A DNA stretch of 64,000 nt from assembly GCA_019009955.1 (NCBI GenBank), contig CM032229.1, positions 9,112,501 through 9,176,500 on the forward strand. The letters run 5' to 3'. Shown here in pieces: positions 13,140-27,819 of this stretch. Position numbers and translations under genes: made by a program. Origin of the DNA: Riptortus pedestris (taxonomy: Eukaryota; Arthropoda; Insecta; Hemiptera; Alydidae). Position 1 is the stretch's first letter; every line of letters starts with the position of its first letter. The notes under the pieces are model-generated. The model searched no databases and was not told the DNA's origin. It worked only from the letters and a program-made list of their open reading frames with translations.

Positions 13140-13283
13140 GTTATTAAGGTCTTCCTCATGAAGCGATTTTCCAAATTTTTATTCCAATGTCCATCGATCC
13201 TATATTGGAGATGATGAAAATGAGGTCCGTTCAAAATTATATATATACGATATTTACGATGTTACATGCATAATCATTCAGTG
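13140..13283 (+). mobile_element. HINE first block bordering the large inverted repeat
   Basis: CATGAAGCGATTTTCCAAAT, AATGTCCATCGATCCTA and TGAGGTCCGTTCAAAATTAT followed by a short TA run are the first block; it leads into the inverted repeat. Confidence 0.55.
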
Positions 13284-14300
13284 ATGACGTTATCGATTAA
13301 GATTTTACGTTCTTTTCTGAAAAATCTTGTGATCTATACCATACTTGACGTTCACCGTTTCTGCGCGCCTTCTTTGTATTAATTCGTACAAAATGTCAGT
13401 GGGACTAGACGGAGGGTAGATTAAAGTTGTCGTTTAATTATTAATACTGGATAATATCAGTAAAATGAGTCACCTGGTGTAAGCTAAGGAGGGATGACTA
13501 TCTAACAACTCTGGCTTTGAGTAGAATTTCCTTCACTCGTGCCTTCAATGGTGGGAATTTTCCAGAGAATGCCTTTATTGTCGGATGTTCTGATGCAGTC
13601 AACGGGGAAACTACTGGATTTTTTGTTGTTACCTTCTCATTCTCTTGTCATTTACCGTGAAAACCTTGTATCCTGTCCAAAGAGAACAATTAGTAAGTGT
13701 GGCCTGTTGATACTATATTATATTTGAGGGGAACATGATTCCATGGTGGTCGTTTTGTCAAAGGTTGGGTGGGGTTTTAGTTAATTTTGAAGTGACCACC
13801 ATAGAAGGCTCGAACTTATGAGATATTGTTTGTTATCCTTTGAAGTGGTGTGTTTGAAGTTCAGCAATTACAGTTCGAAGAATTTCATTGTTTCCATCAT
13901 GCAACTTAGATGAATTATCTGTTTTGATTCTCCTGGATTCTGATTCCAAGTATAGGCAAGTTGCTCAACTGTAGATCCAGGTTCTATATGTGCAGTAAAG
14001 GGAAGAGGGACTAGACGAGAGGAAATAGCTCAGGAAAAATACCACCAGATGCCAGCACAATTCAGAGACAATTCGAAATTAAGTTCACAAAATATAATTT
14101 ATTTAGTTAATAATTAATTGTACAGAGACATATACGCAGTTATAGAATATATAACTGATTTTGTTGTGCTTTTTTAATTAGTTTTTATATCCCTAATTTG
14201 TTTTCTATAGTTAATCCAATCTATCCCGCTAATTGTGTGATGACGGAAAAGTGACATATTTTTAAATCATTTTCAGCCCTCAGTTAATATCTATTCCTAC

Positions 14301-14371
<71 letters not shown>

Positions 14372-15214
14372 AAAATTGTAACCTCTCTCTGTACATTGGT
14401 TTTTTATGCGAAATTTCACGATAACTTTTCGTTTCACATGTCATAGACACCATAACTGCATTTTTGTTTCTTTCGTGTCTGTTTGTTTGTTTTTTACCTT
14501 TTCACGCATGAAAGGGAAATATAGAACCTGGATCTACAGTTGTGTAACTTGCCACTGTATACTAGGAATTAGAATCCAGGAGTATCAAACAGATAATTCA
14601 TCTAAGTTGCATAAATGAACAATGAAATTCTTCGAACTGTAATTGCTGAAATCAAGCACACACTTCAAAAGATAACTATATCTCATAGTTCGAGCAACCT
14701 ACGATAGTCACTTCAAAATTAACAAAAACCCCACCCAACCTTTGACACGACGACCAGCAAGGAATCATGTTCCCCTCAAATATAATATAGTATCAACCGC
14801 ACATGATTGATCGGCCACACTTGCTAATTGGTCTCATTGGACAGGATACAAGATTTTCATGGTAAAGAACAATAGAATAAGAGGGTCACAACAAAATTCA
14901 ATAGTTCCCCGTTGATTGCATCAGAACACCCGACAATAAAGGCATCGTGTGGAAAATTCTATTCACAGGCATGTCTGAAGAAAATTCTACACAATGCCAC
15001 AGTTATTAGATAGCCATCCCTCCGTAGCTTACACCAGGTGACTCATTTTACTGATATTGTCCAGTATGAACAACAACTTTAACCAACCCTCCGTCTAGTC
15101 CCACTGACATGTTGAACGAATTTAGACAAAGAAGGGACAGAAACAGTTAAACGTCAAGTATAGTATAGATCACAAGATTTTCCAGACTAGAAGGTAAAAT
15201 CTTAATCATTGACG
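13284..15214. repeat. Large inverted repeat: two arms of about 700 bp around a 0.5-kb loop
   Basis: Left arm about 13284-13989 and right arm about 14519-15214 are reverse complements with moderate divergence. Examples: GTGGGACTAGACGGAGGG and GAGTCACCTGGTGTAAGC occur on the left in plus sense and on the right in minus sense; GATCCAGGTTCTATAT closes the left arm and ATATAGAACCTGGATC opens the right. The outer part of each arm is HINE-like core (GATTTTACGTTCTTTTCTG), the inner part is not otherwise seen in this window. The loop holds a Helitron head. No coding frame is convincing. Confidence 0.85.
14290..14515 (+). mobile_element. Helitron 5' fragment in the loop
   Basis: (TCTA)n and (TA)n, then CTCTCTCTGTACATTGG, GCGAAATTTCACGATAAC and TTTCGTTTCACATGTCATAG match the head of the 7182 Helitron; the match stops at about 14513 where the right arm begins. 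Confidence 0.75.
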
Positions 15215-15600
15215 TCATAATTCAATAAATATGCATGTACCATCGTAAAGCTGTCATAAAAACAAAATTTGATTTAAGCGCACAATAAAGAGGCGTTACA
15301 ACATCATATACAACATCTTATTGTTTTTATGACATGAATGAGGGTTTATTGAAGGCTGATAAAAAAAAATCCGAATACCTCGGTTAATATTTATATTAGA
15401 AAAAATTGATATATAGAACATTTGTACACAATTAAATGTGCAATATGATTAGTTTTGTACATTTCGATCCAATTAAGTAATTCTATCGCTCTAAACCTCA
15501 ATCCCCTCTGACAGATTTCAGTCGTCAACGAACTTGATCTTTAATTTTGCATGAAACGCTTATAAATAAAGTTTAGTAACGATAAAACAAATTTAGGATT
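15215..15600 (-). mobile_element. HINE core bordering the inverted repeat on the right
   Basis: Minus-orientation core: TACCTCGGTTAATATT, CAGTCGTCAACGAACTTGAT, GTTTAGTAACGATAAAAC. It faces the plus-orientation block at 13140, so inversion symmetry extends beyond the arms. Confidence 0.55.
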
Positions 15601-15725
15601 ATTATAATAAAATGATATAATTAATTCCCGAATATCCTTTTTAAAAATCTCTATTTCTTAATTCATGTGTAAATAACAATCGTCGTTGAAAGTTTAAACC
15701 ATATATATATATATATATATATATA

Positions 15726-15768
<43 letters not shown>

Positions 15769-16308
15769 CCAGAAGTAGTGCTTACTTCTATCTTACAGTG
15801 GGGTCACTGTTTAACTAAGATGGCTTATCAAGGCCACGTTGACCCAGCTCTCTGCTCAAATGGTCAAAGTCTCTTCTCTGTTATAGTGAATTTTCACGAG
15901 CTCACTGGCCTTTCCATATGGCCCAGTTACTAACTAGGTTTTTCTAATTCGGGATCTATCTAAGTCCCATGCCTCGTATTCTCAGTGCACACACGCATGT
16001 TACCGAGCGGGATGATAATTATTAAATTACTAAAATGGCTATAAAAAAATAGGGGTTGGTTATAAAAAAGTAAAAATTTAGGGTTGTATGTATTTTTTAA
16101 TGCCACATTATAAAAAAATAAAAACAAAAAATTTCGACCAAAAATTAAAAAAAAAAATGTTAAGGGTGAACAACCCTTATCAATTAGGGGTATGAAAAAT
16201 AGGTAGTAGCCGATTCTCAGACCTACTGAATACGCATATAAAATTTGGTAAAAATCGGTAATGCTGTTTCGGAGGAGTACGCTAACTTACATTGTGACAT
16301 GGAAATTT

Positions 16309-16406
<98 letters not shown>

Positions 16407-16460
16407 TTGTGTTTGTATATTCTTCAAATTTTATGGAATAAATGATATTATTTTGTGCTT
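15601..16460. other. Microsatellite-bearing DNA with a probable LINE 3' tail
   Basis: (TA)n lies at about 15702-15768 and 16315-16362. 16205-16310 (CCGATTCTCAGACCTACTGA, GCTGTTTCGGAGGAGTACG, ACATTGTGACATGGAAATTT) followed by (TA)n resembles a 3' tail motif I associate with insect LINEs that end in microsatellites; this is recall-based. 15770-16010 is unidentified. Confidence 0.35.
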
Positions 16461-17094
16461 TTAGCAGATTTCCCTAAAGGGACGCGAGTTTCGAAAAATA
16501 TCTTCAAATGTCCATTGATCCTACCCAGGAGATGACGAAAATGAGGTCCGTTCAAAATTATATATACAAAATATATTTGTCTGTTAATACTCTAGCGGTC
16601 GTAATTTTTGTTTGATCGTTACCAAACTCGGAATTTAGTCGTTTTATGTAAAAAGGAACATCAAGTTCGTAATGGCTGAAATCGGACCAGTAGGAAGGGG
16701 GGGGGGGTGTTCAGAGGGTGGGATGTTTCAAAATTCAAAATATCTCCGTTATTATGCGTCGGATCGAAAAATTGTATAGAATCAATCTCATTGTAATTTA
16801 CTATAAATATTGTTCTATACATTTATTCTGTATCTTGAATATTAACCGAGATATTAGCGTTTGTATTGTGTGTGTGGTCGGCAGGAGTCCGCCAGGACTT
16901 CCGGACCTTCCGCCGAGAGCTCTGGTGGCCGTTTCCGGAACTATTCGCCCCTCGTGAATAGGTTTAGAGATCCCTTCCTAGAGAATAGGTTGAGGTTACT
17001 TACTACTACAGCTGTTATTGGGAAGATTTATCTACTGTAAAACTTCACGTTGGAAATCTGCTTAGTTCACGTAGCCCCTGCGTGACGGACTTTT
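16461..17094 (+). mobile_element. Complete HINE (long-core type)
   Basis: TTAGCAGATTTCCCTAAAGG at 16461, first block to TGAGGTCCGTTCAAAATT, only a few TA units, second block, core with CCGCCGAGAGCTCTGGTGG, inner inverted end GGAAATCTGCTTAG, and GCCCCTGCGTGACGGACTTT ending about 17094. Lies in opposite orientation to its close relatives at 12 and 21 kb. Confidence 0.88.
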
Positions 17095-17476
17095 TTTTAA
17101 TTCCACTTCTCTATTACTTTACTTGGGTAACTATTTTTTTTTAAACAATAATCTAAGTTTACTTTTTATCTCCTAAAAAATTGTGTGGATGTTCTGTTTA
17201 ATGCTGTCAATGATCTATTATAGGTCATAAGCTTTTTAAAGCACAATGGGTGGTTAGAGTAATAATTGAATATTGATGCAATATATAGTAAAAAATTATT
17301 AAGAGATGTGTTAAATTAGTGTTATTAATATTTTATTTTTTTTTTTAAAGGAATAGCCCCTGAAGAGGTGGTAAATAAGCCACGATATATACATTAAACA
17401 CTAAAGTTTGCCCCAAAAAAAAGAATGTTTTTTATTGGAAACCCTTGCCATAAAATTGAAGATTATACACACACAC

Positions 17477-17507
<31 letters not shown>

Positions 17508-18016
17508 CATATATATATATATAAACACCACGATGTTCAATTGTTCTCAATACTACAATAATTTTTTTATCAAAATTAATTTATATAACCAAGGTATTTG
17601 GTGTTATGGATGGAGTCATAGAATATGTGCATGAGTATTAATGTTACCTGATAAGTTTAAAACTCACTTCTAAGGTATCTTCTGACAATAACCTCCAACA
17701 GTTGGCTCAAGTTAGGGGTAAATTGGTAGTTTGAGAACCGCAGTAACGGTCTGGCCCAACTCTCAACTACAGACAACTTAAGCCTTGGCGGTTCTCATAA
17801 CTTGCACTAAGTTGAGGTTAACTGGGATCATAATTAACACTCGCTTCCCACCTACCTCTCTACCATTTATCTCGATACCGGATCGTCTATAAAAAATGTT
17901 TTATCAGCTTAACATTGATAAGAATAAAACGTTGATACAAATTTTTTGTAGGCCAGTCGGTTTCCAGGTAAAATGGGTTGATATAAACTTAACATTCCAT
18001 TGAGCCTTAGTTGCGA
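17095..18016. other. AT-rich DNA, no gene called
   Basis: Contains a (CA)n/(TA)n tract near 17466-17522. GCCCCTGAAGAGGTGGTAAA at about 17357 resembles the 'CTGAAGA' tails of Penelope-like elements, but nothing else supports that. Confidence 0.4.
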
Positions 18017-18435
18017 AAAAATCCTTCACGCAAATCTCTCAGGTATGACACTTGATCTTATCTCACTGCAAAGTCGGCCTGAATACAAGAAAGTAAGAAT
18101 TTCTAGGCTAAAATTTGAGTAAGAAAAAATGCTTACAGCAAAAATTGTAGATCATCAATATTTTAAAAAGATTGGTTCTACAACATTTTTTGATTCAAAT
18201 CATAAAATCGCAGATATTTTGAATTTTCGAATTCCTCCTATTCCTTATCACGTTTCTACCAGCAACAAATTTGATCTTTAGTGTTGATTGAAACGGTTAA
18301 ATATCTAGTAAATTATAGATAAAATGAATATACAACAAGACAAGAACATAAACCTTAATAGCGTGATCGCACAAGGAATTTCCATGTATCTCGATTGATA
18401 AAGGTCTGATGAAAACAATATTTGGTGTATACGGT
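18017..18435 (-). mobile_element. Degenerate HINE
   Basis: Starts AAAAAATCCTTCACGCAAATC, a broken right end lacking the hairpin, then minus-orientation core (TAGATCATCAATATTTT, GTGTTGATTGAAACGGTTA). The left end is lost. Confidence 0.5.
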
Positions 18436-18875
18436 TGGGTACATTTGGTTATTGGGTATATTTGTTTCAGTTTTAACTTATAGACTTATAGGCGTGATTC
18501 TGTGAGTATGCGAATTTCAATGTTTATTCCATGATATTAAATCAAATTAACAAAGACCTTTTTAGTGGTATTTTGGTTTTCCCTATTTCAAAACTATGGA
18601 TATTAGGTTCATACTACTCAGTAAGTACTCATACGGCCTTACTTAATCAAAACCTCATATCTATGGAATTCAAAAAAAGGCATAATATAGTTTGAATAAT
18701 ATGCGAGTCTTTTAGCTCGGAAGTATGTTAGTAAATAAAGTGAAATAGTAGTTTTACTTTCGAGTTCATAAGAGTCCTATATTATCCGAACTTTATTATA
18801 ACTTTTTTGGCATTTCATAGATATCAGGTTTTACTGGAAATAACATAATAATAATCAATGTACTATCATTTTTCT
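18436..18875. other. No gene seen
   Basis: AT-rich; no terminus, tRNA or open frame of interest. Confidence 0.5.
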
Positions 18876-19348
18876 TTAGCACATTTCCCAGGGAAATCAG
18901 TTAATGAGGTTGTACTCAAGACGTGATTTTCAAAATATTTCCTCAAATGTCCATGTGTGTGTGTGTGTATTTGTACATAACTGCTCAAGCAATTTTGTTT
19001 GATCGTTTATGTTAATGGCTGAAATCAGTGAGGGGGGGGGTTCGAGGTGGAATTTCGAAAATGAGAAATATCTCGGTTGTTATATGTCGAATCGAAAAGT
19101 TTTATCGAACCAATCATACTGCAAATTAAATGTACTATAAATGGTGTTATGCCTATGTTCAATACTAACCGCAATTTATGCATTTTATAGTTTCTAGCCT
19201 TCAGTAACACCCTCCCCTCCTCTCCCACCGTCTTCTACTCATCCGTTGTTTTACATAGAAATAAGGAATATGTGATGTGATGAGATCACAAGTGAGTTGC
19301 TTCAAAAGGAAATCTGTTTAGTTTACAGAGTAGATTACGTACTTTTTT
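18876..19348 (+). mobile_element. HINE copy, diverged
   Basis: TTAGCACATTTCCCAGGG then AAATCAGTTAATGAGG opens it; (GT)n replaces (TA)n; the end is GGAAATCTGTTTAGTTTAC then GTACTTTTTT, where the hairpin stem is destroyed. Confidence 0.65.
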
Positions 19349-19862
19349 CACCCACAAAGTAGAAAGTCAAAAATACCTAATTAATAACATCCGTCACCAC
19401 CTCATACCTCTGTGGCTCTAATTAAAGCAGCATTTTTTCAGATTTTGTCTCCTAATTAAAAAAAGAGTTATCTTTATATTTTGAAGGGAAATAAGATTTA
19501 ATTAAAATTATTTAGAAAAATAATTAAATTTGTTTCTCCAAAACCATTGCATCCTCCAAAATTCAAAGTATATTATGACTAATTTGATGGCACTCAAGTG
19601 ATCATTTAGTTAATTCCTCATTATATTTCTTACGAGAAATCAACATCATTTCAATTCATTTACGGCAAACAAATATCCTAAAAGCAAATTAACTTATTAA
19701 ATCACGGATAGTTCACCTGAATGATAGTTCACTTACTTAACAGGTCGCAGGGTATTTCTGTTAAGGGTAAGGGGTAACCGTACTTAATTTAATCCAACTT
19801 TTATATTCTCATGGGGAACAGTTTATATTTCACTTCATCAGCGACTGGTAACATTGCTAGCT
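19349..19862. other. No gene seen
   Basis: AT-rich intergenic DNA without recognised landmarks. Confidence 0.5.
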
Positions 19863-19953
19863 CGTGACATAACTTGTATTTGATAATGTCCAGTTTGCGC
19901 TACATAGGCTCGTGGCGCTATAAAGGACTGGCTATTTACAGGTTACTACCATA
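19863..19953 (-). mobile_element. SINE 3' fragment abutting a HINE
   Basis: CTCGTGGCGCTATAAAGGAC and GGCTATTTACAGGTTACTAC are the inverted SINE body; it ends exactly where the HINE TTAGCA begins, so the HINE probably inserted into or beside the SINE. Confidence 0.5.
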
Positions 19954-20588
19954 TTAGCACACGTCCCTTAAAGGAAAATCAGCTATTGAGGTTGTACTCA
20001 TGACACGATTTTTGAAAAAATTTCTTCGAAGAAAAAAATGTCCATCGATCGTACCCAGGAGATGACGAAAATGAAGTCCGTTCAAAACTAAATATATATT
20101 ATTTGTCTGTAAACGCTCCAGCGGTCAACTTTTTTGTTTAATCGTTACCAAACTCGGTATTTAACCGTTGTATGTAAAAAGAAATATCAAATTCGTTAAT
20201 GGCTGAAATCGGACCAGTGGGAGGGGGGGGGGTTTGGGGGGAATTTCGAAAATTCGAAATATCTCCGTTAGTATACGTCGTATCGAAAAATTGTATGAAA
20301 CCAATCTTATTGCAAATGTAATGCTCAATAAATTTTACTATGTATGTATTCGCTTTATCTTGACTACTAACCGATATATTTGACTTTTTTTTTTTTATTT
20401 TGGTCAACAGTAAACCCCTCCGACTCATGTCATATTGACAGTAAGGTGTTATAGTATTAAGTATATCATTTAAAGCCTAAATACTAAATATCGTTCTCAT
20501 TGAACTTTTGTATTTTGAGATAAATGCAAATACGTGACGTGCATGGGAAATCTGCTTGGTTAACGCAGCCTCTGCGTGACGGACTTTT
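19954..20588 (+). mobile_element. Complete HINE (short-core type)
   Basis: TTAGCACACGTCCCTTAAAG opens it; first block with TGACGAAAATGAAGTCCG; core with CAACAGTAAACCCCTCCGAC and GACAGTAAGGTGTTATAG in place of the AGAGCTCTCGGCGG segment; end GGGAAATCTGCTTGG then CTCTGCGTGACGGACTTTT at 20588. Confidence 0.8.
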
Positions 20589-21475
20589 GATATTGTAGCT
20601 ACTCAGTGTATATTGTAGTGGCCAGTAACGAAATTCATATTTATTTTCTACATTATATATTTATAAAATAAATTATGGCCTCTAGAACAAAGAAATGCTA
20701 ATTTTAATGGTATAAAAACTAATTAGACGAAATGTGCATAATAAAATCTGAATGTGTAAAAGAAACCTGCTAAAAGCACGTCCTTTTGTAAGCGCAACTT
20801 GGGTGAGCCCACCCCTTGGAAGTGTTGCTTAAGACATAACTGGAATAATGTATCAGAGGAGAGGTGGAGTGAAACATGGGACAGATGTAGTCGAGTGGAA
20901 AGTAACTTATGAAATATAGAGCTCTTTTCAACTTGTTCAGCAAATTTACTGTGAAGATAAGTCCCAAAGACGAATGCGCCCTTATCTCTCTGTCAAGTCT
21001 CCCTCAAGCCGACAAAGGCCCTTAATAAGTAAGTCCTGCATCAGTCTGCTCCCTTTAAACCATCAGATAGTCACTACAATAAAAGCACCACCTATTTCAT
21101 TCTTCTCTTTTCACATTTAGTTTTACCGATAAACAGCTCACTTCGTCTCAAGATAGTGCAAGTTGAAAATTTAAATGCCATTCATTTCAAAAACTTCAGT
21201 TAAACCCTTTTATTTCCAAAAGAATACATATCACCCAACATGGCAAAAGTTCATCCCCTAGATAAGTATCAAATACATATTCATGATGTTATATACATAT
21301 ACTTATTTTTTTAATATGCTTGAATTATTCTTCAGCAATGGAATTTGACGACCAAAAGTTGGGCGTCAGAAATAGGAAGTTCATAAACATACATATTGTC
21401 CTAGGATGCTAAAGTAAATTCTTAACACAATTTATTCTTTACATTCTTCTGATTAAATCAATACTATCGAAAAGA
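20589..21475. other. Apparently single-copy DNA, nothing called
   Basis: No family likeness in any frame; no RNA gene recognised. Confidence 0.5.
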
Positions 21476-22024
21476 AAAGTCCGTCACGCAGGGGCTGCGT
21501 AAACTAAGCAGATTTCCCACGTTTTACAATAGGGAAATCTGCCTAATAACAACTGTAGTAGTAAGAAACCTCTAAACCTAAAGCATTATTTAGGGCGTAA
21601 TAACCCAGTAGTTTCTAGCCCCAAAAAACAGTTAACATAACCTCTAAACCTATTCACGAGGGACGAATAGTTATAGAAACGGCTGCCAGAGCTCTCGGCG
21701 GAAAGTCCGAACATAGCCTACTGGTGACCACACGCAGAATACAAATGCAAATATCTCGGTTAATATTCAAGATACAGAATAAATGTATAGAACAATATTT
21801 ATAGTAAATTTAATTTGCAGTAAGATTTATTTTTTACAATTTTTCGACCCGACGCATAATAACGGAGATATTTTGAATTTTCAAAAATCCCCCCTCTAAA
21901 CCCCCCCCTCCCACTTGTCCGATTTCAGCCATTAACGAACTTGATCTTCCTTTTTACATAAAACGATTAAATTCCGAGTTTGGTAAAGATCAAACAAAAA
22001 TTGCGACCGCTAGAGCGTTAACAG

Positions 22025-22094
<70 letters not shown>

Positions 22095-22214
22095 GAACGG
22101 ACCTCATTTTCGTCATCTCCTGGGTAGGATCGATGGACATTTGAAGAAATTTTTCGAAACTCGCATCATGAGTACGACCTCAATAGCTGATTTCCCTTAA
22201 GGAAAATCTGCTAA
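21476..22214 (-). mobile_element. Complete HINE (long-core type)
   Basis: AAAAGTCCGTCACGCAGGGG at 21476 with perfect hairpin, core with GCTCTCGGCGGAAAGTCCG, about 60 bp of (TA)n (22028-22089), first block inverted, and TTTCCCTTAAGGAAAATCTG then CTAA at 22214. Confidence 0.88.
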
Positions 22215-23340
22215 TATTGGTAAAGTTAATATTTGATTTCTAATTGCAATAGTCCCTTCCATCCATTTAATGGTAGTAAAGTATATAATAGCCCACGTTG
22301 GCAATATTCGAATCTCTGATACAAATTCAAAAAATTGAAAACTCAGTTTAAGAAACTCTAGAACAATTAGGAATCGTAATTAGTGATCCGAGGTGGGTAG
22401 TAAACACTTTGAAATACATGAAACTAAATAACATTTTAGTACCGGAAAATGGATTCCATCCACAATTCATTCTTTACATTTTTTCGATATAATCCATAAT
22501 AGGATAACGCCCCAGAACACCCCTAGTCCTAAATAGTATATATTAGCAATATCTATTATCTTAATGGGTTTACAAAAATATCAATTGTATTGATGCATCT
22601 ACATAAAACATGAAGAAAGTTTTTGCTGATTAAATTGAGATTACCTTTTAGGATCGTTATTTTAAAGACAATACGTTCTATACATTTCTTCGATAAATCC
22701 AACCCAAACGAATATCTGACATAAGTCTCCCTCCCCCTCCAAGTTGAAAATTCGAATTTTCATTTAGAAATCCTTCTAGCCCTGTTTAAGTGGACGAGTA
22801 ACAAACGAGCGGACAGACAGAAAGACAAGCTGACTGACTGATAAGATTTTCAATTTCTATGTCATTATTTTTACAATTTTCTGAAAGGCATAATAGGTAT
22901 TATGCCACGCCTAATTTAACTAGAAAATCAGACAAACGAAATGTGTGTGTTAAATAAAAGCAGCAAATGGTGTGTCATATACCGCAATACTAGAAATGAG
23001 TACAGAAAGAATGACAGTTTTTAAACACAAATACATGCAAATGTGACAATGAGACTGAACAGACATGAAACCACCTCTTATATATATGACTCTGTACATT
23101 ACTTGAAGGACCAAGAACCAAACTCATCAAGTATATTACCTTATAAAACGGAACTTGGTTGACGGACAAACCAAAACTTTTACTCAAATTCAATAAAGGA
23201 TTTAATGCATTTATTCAAGGACTGGACACCATTTTGTAGATATACACCTACTGTATATACACATATGTAATGTTTACATATGTTTTTTTATGGCTTTTTT
23301 ATTTTTTTTATTGTTTTTATAATGTTTATAATTAATTAAA
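22215..23340. other. AT-rich DNA, no gene called
   Basis: Only weak HINE-core-like phrases near 22480. 22960-23220 looks single-copy. Confidence 0.45.
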
Positions 23341-23521
23341 CCTAGAGTGGCGAGTTCGATTCCCACCTGGGCAAAGGAAATTATTTAGTGACGAAATTCA
23401 TTAAATAACGTCCTATAATCCCACCCTGGCTAGAAAAGGGTGGTAACCTGTAGATAACCCGTGGCGATTGTGAGCCTAAGTTGCAAAACGTGGACGTTAA
23501 TAAATAATAATAATGATAATA
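23341..23521 (+). mobile_element. tRNA-derived SINE (5' truncated)
   Basis: GGCGAGTTCGATTCCCACC matches a pol III B box (GGTTCGANTCC); the body continues with CCACCCTGGCTAGAAAAGGG, GGTAACCTGTAGATAACC and ends in a (TAA)n tail (AATAATAATAATGATAAT). The same family occurs at 12816, 19863, 49107 and 58598. The A-box half is missing here. Confidence 0.7.
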
Positions 23522-24696
23522 TAATTAATTATTGTTTACGAAATACTATAATGTAATTATTGAAATGTGTGTAGTATCCAAAGGATGGAGCACACAAAAT
23601 GTAAATAAATTCCCACGTTAGAGGGATACTCAGGGAGTGGAAGACAGGTAAAATGACAGTTTTCTCGTCAGACCACTACAATTTTACACATAAACTAACA
23701 AACTAAATGTATAAAGTTTCTTGTAAAATTTGTTAATTGCATCATATTTATACCATTGGTGGAGGAAAGGTCCGAAGTAGAAATGAGAAGAATTCTCTTA
23801 GTCCCAAATAAGATCTGTACAATTGAACACAGAATATTTATAAATGCAAATATAAAAATTGAAACATTGATGCTGTTTTATTGCCCAAGGAAGTACTGTA
23901 ATTACTAAAAGGTGACAAAGTTAGTAGACTAAAAATTTTGATAGGAAAATTACAATTGCTAAGCAATCCAACCAAAACTAAATGAGTTTAACTCTTTATC
24001 AAACCTATTATAATGTATAATAAAACATTGTATTACTAAAATTAAGCTATTTTACCACCCCCAAACCTCATGCGGCCTTAATCAATTAAACTTTCCTAGA
24101 AAAGTTTTCAAAATGCATTATCAAGAAAAGTTTAATAAGTGCTCTCTTTCAATTGTTTTCAACTTAACGCGCCATTAAATTGTTCTCTTTTGCTAATGCT
24201 CATTGTTCGCTTTAGTTTAATTCTTCTATCTACAATATACATTAATAAACAATAGAGGTGTATATAATAAAGGTTACTCTAAATACTCTAATATATATAT
24301 ATGTTAATATATTTTGGATCCATAGCTTTCTAGGAACATTGGAGAGATAAAACACTTTCTTTTAGGGTCTAAAGAATAAACGTGAATTAAAAAAATAAAA
24401 TAAATAAACGCCATACCAAACAATCCTTCTTCACTATTCCAAACAATGTGGGCAATACTCCTTGTGGCCTTGCTTTGTTTGCTCATTGTTTTCGTTTCGG
24501 AGAAAACCCAATTACTGTTGATGTTGCTCGCATTTTGCGGAGTTGGAAATAATAAAATGATAATACTTCATCAATTGCTTCTCTCCAGTGTTACTAGCCT
24601 CATCATATGAAAATAGCCTGCTATATTTTGCCTCCATATATATGCTGTACTAATGTAAAAAAGATCCAAGTGTGATGTCTTCTTGGCTCTCCTTTT
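23522..24696. other. No gene seen
   Basis: AT-rich DNA with no open frame over 60 codons that looks real and no repeat terminus. Confidence 0.5.
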
Positions 24697-25080
24697 AACA
24701 GAATCCTCTCTTAAGAGATATCAGGTATTGAGTTTCTACTCAAGATGTCATTTTGAAACATTTCTTTAAATGTCCTTAAGTGTCAATCAATACTACCTGC
24801 GAGATGACGAAAATGAAGTCCGCTCAAAATTATATTTATTTTTTCAGCTACCATACACCGGTAGCAGTTTTATTTTTTTATATGTGTTCCATGTAAAATT
24901 AAACACAAGTTTGTAAGTTGCTGAAACAGGGCCAGGGAGAGTGGGAGTATAGAATGGGAGATTAAAATACTTTCAAAATATCTCCTTTAATATGATTCAG
25001 AGCGAACAATTGTACAGAAACAATATTAGTGTTAATTTAATGTCGTATGAATATTGCTATAACATGTTTTCACTATCAAG
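24697..25080 (+). mobile_element. Old HINE fragment
   Basis: Diverged first block (CAGGTATTGAGTTTCTACTC, GAGATGACGAAAATGAAGTC, CGCTCAAAATTATA) and second block (GCTGAAACAGGGCCAGGGAG, CAAAATATCTCCTTTAATA). No right end. Confidence 0.55.
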
Positions 25081-25277
25081 AAGCTTTACAGAGCTTAAGT
25101 TGTCGGCTTTCTTATTTATAGTTTCTGCCTGGATCATCTCCTCTTTTTATAGGAATTTCCCTATCTGTATACCGTTTAGAAAGATTCTGTCCTGGATCAA
25201 GCAACTTTCACCATCACCGCGATCATAAAATTTGCATATCGATAACTCATTCTGTCTGATTGTCTGTTAGTCTGTCA

Positions 25278-27260
<1,983 letters not shown>

Positions 27261-27819
27261 TCTCCCTCCTTCAAATTTTAAAATGGAAATTATCTAGAAA
27301 TTGGTCAATTTTACCTTTATATTTTGTAACTCAGTTAATCCTTGGAGAAGTGGAGAAGCAGTAAGGTGTTTCTGTTTATTGGCTGCAGCTGTAAGGTGTG
27401 AGGCAGTAAATCCTAGATGTTTACAAGGCAGTACAACCTGCAAGACATCCTGGAGCCTCTCAGCTACTCTACTGCTTCACTCTCTAATACCTGCATCCTG
27501 TCAACCCACTTCTTATCTCGCCATTTTATTTTTTCCAAAGAGTGGCACATGTATTCCTATGGTTCTCTGCACATGACTGGGCGGAAAGGATAAAAAAAGG
27601 AGCATACTTTAGAAATAGTTAAATATTACATAAAAGAAAACATACGTAATTTACAAAATGATAATTTATAGAAAACAGTAGCTCATAGAGCATTAAACAG
27701 TTATTCGTTAACACATAAATCCATGGTGTGTGAAATATAAAAGAAATATGCCTTCCCACCAAGATATTTATTTAATAAGAAATACCAAAACTTACCATCA
27801 TCAGGTGCTAAAAAAAAAA
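27261..27819. other. No gene called
   Basis: A plus-strand frame of about 90 codons runs to 27576 without similarity I recognise; the surrounding base composition gives no further support. Confidence 0.4.
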
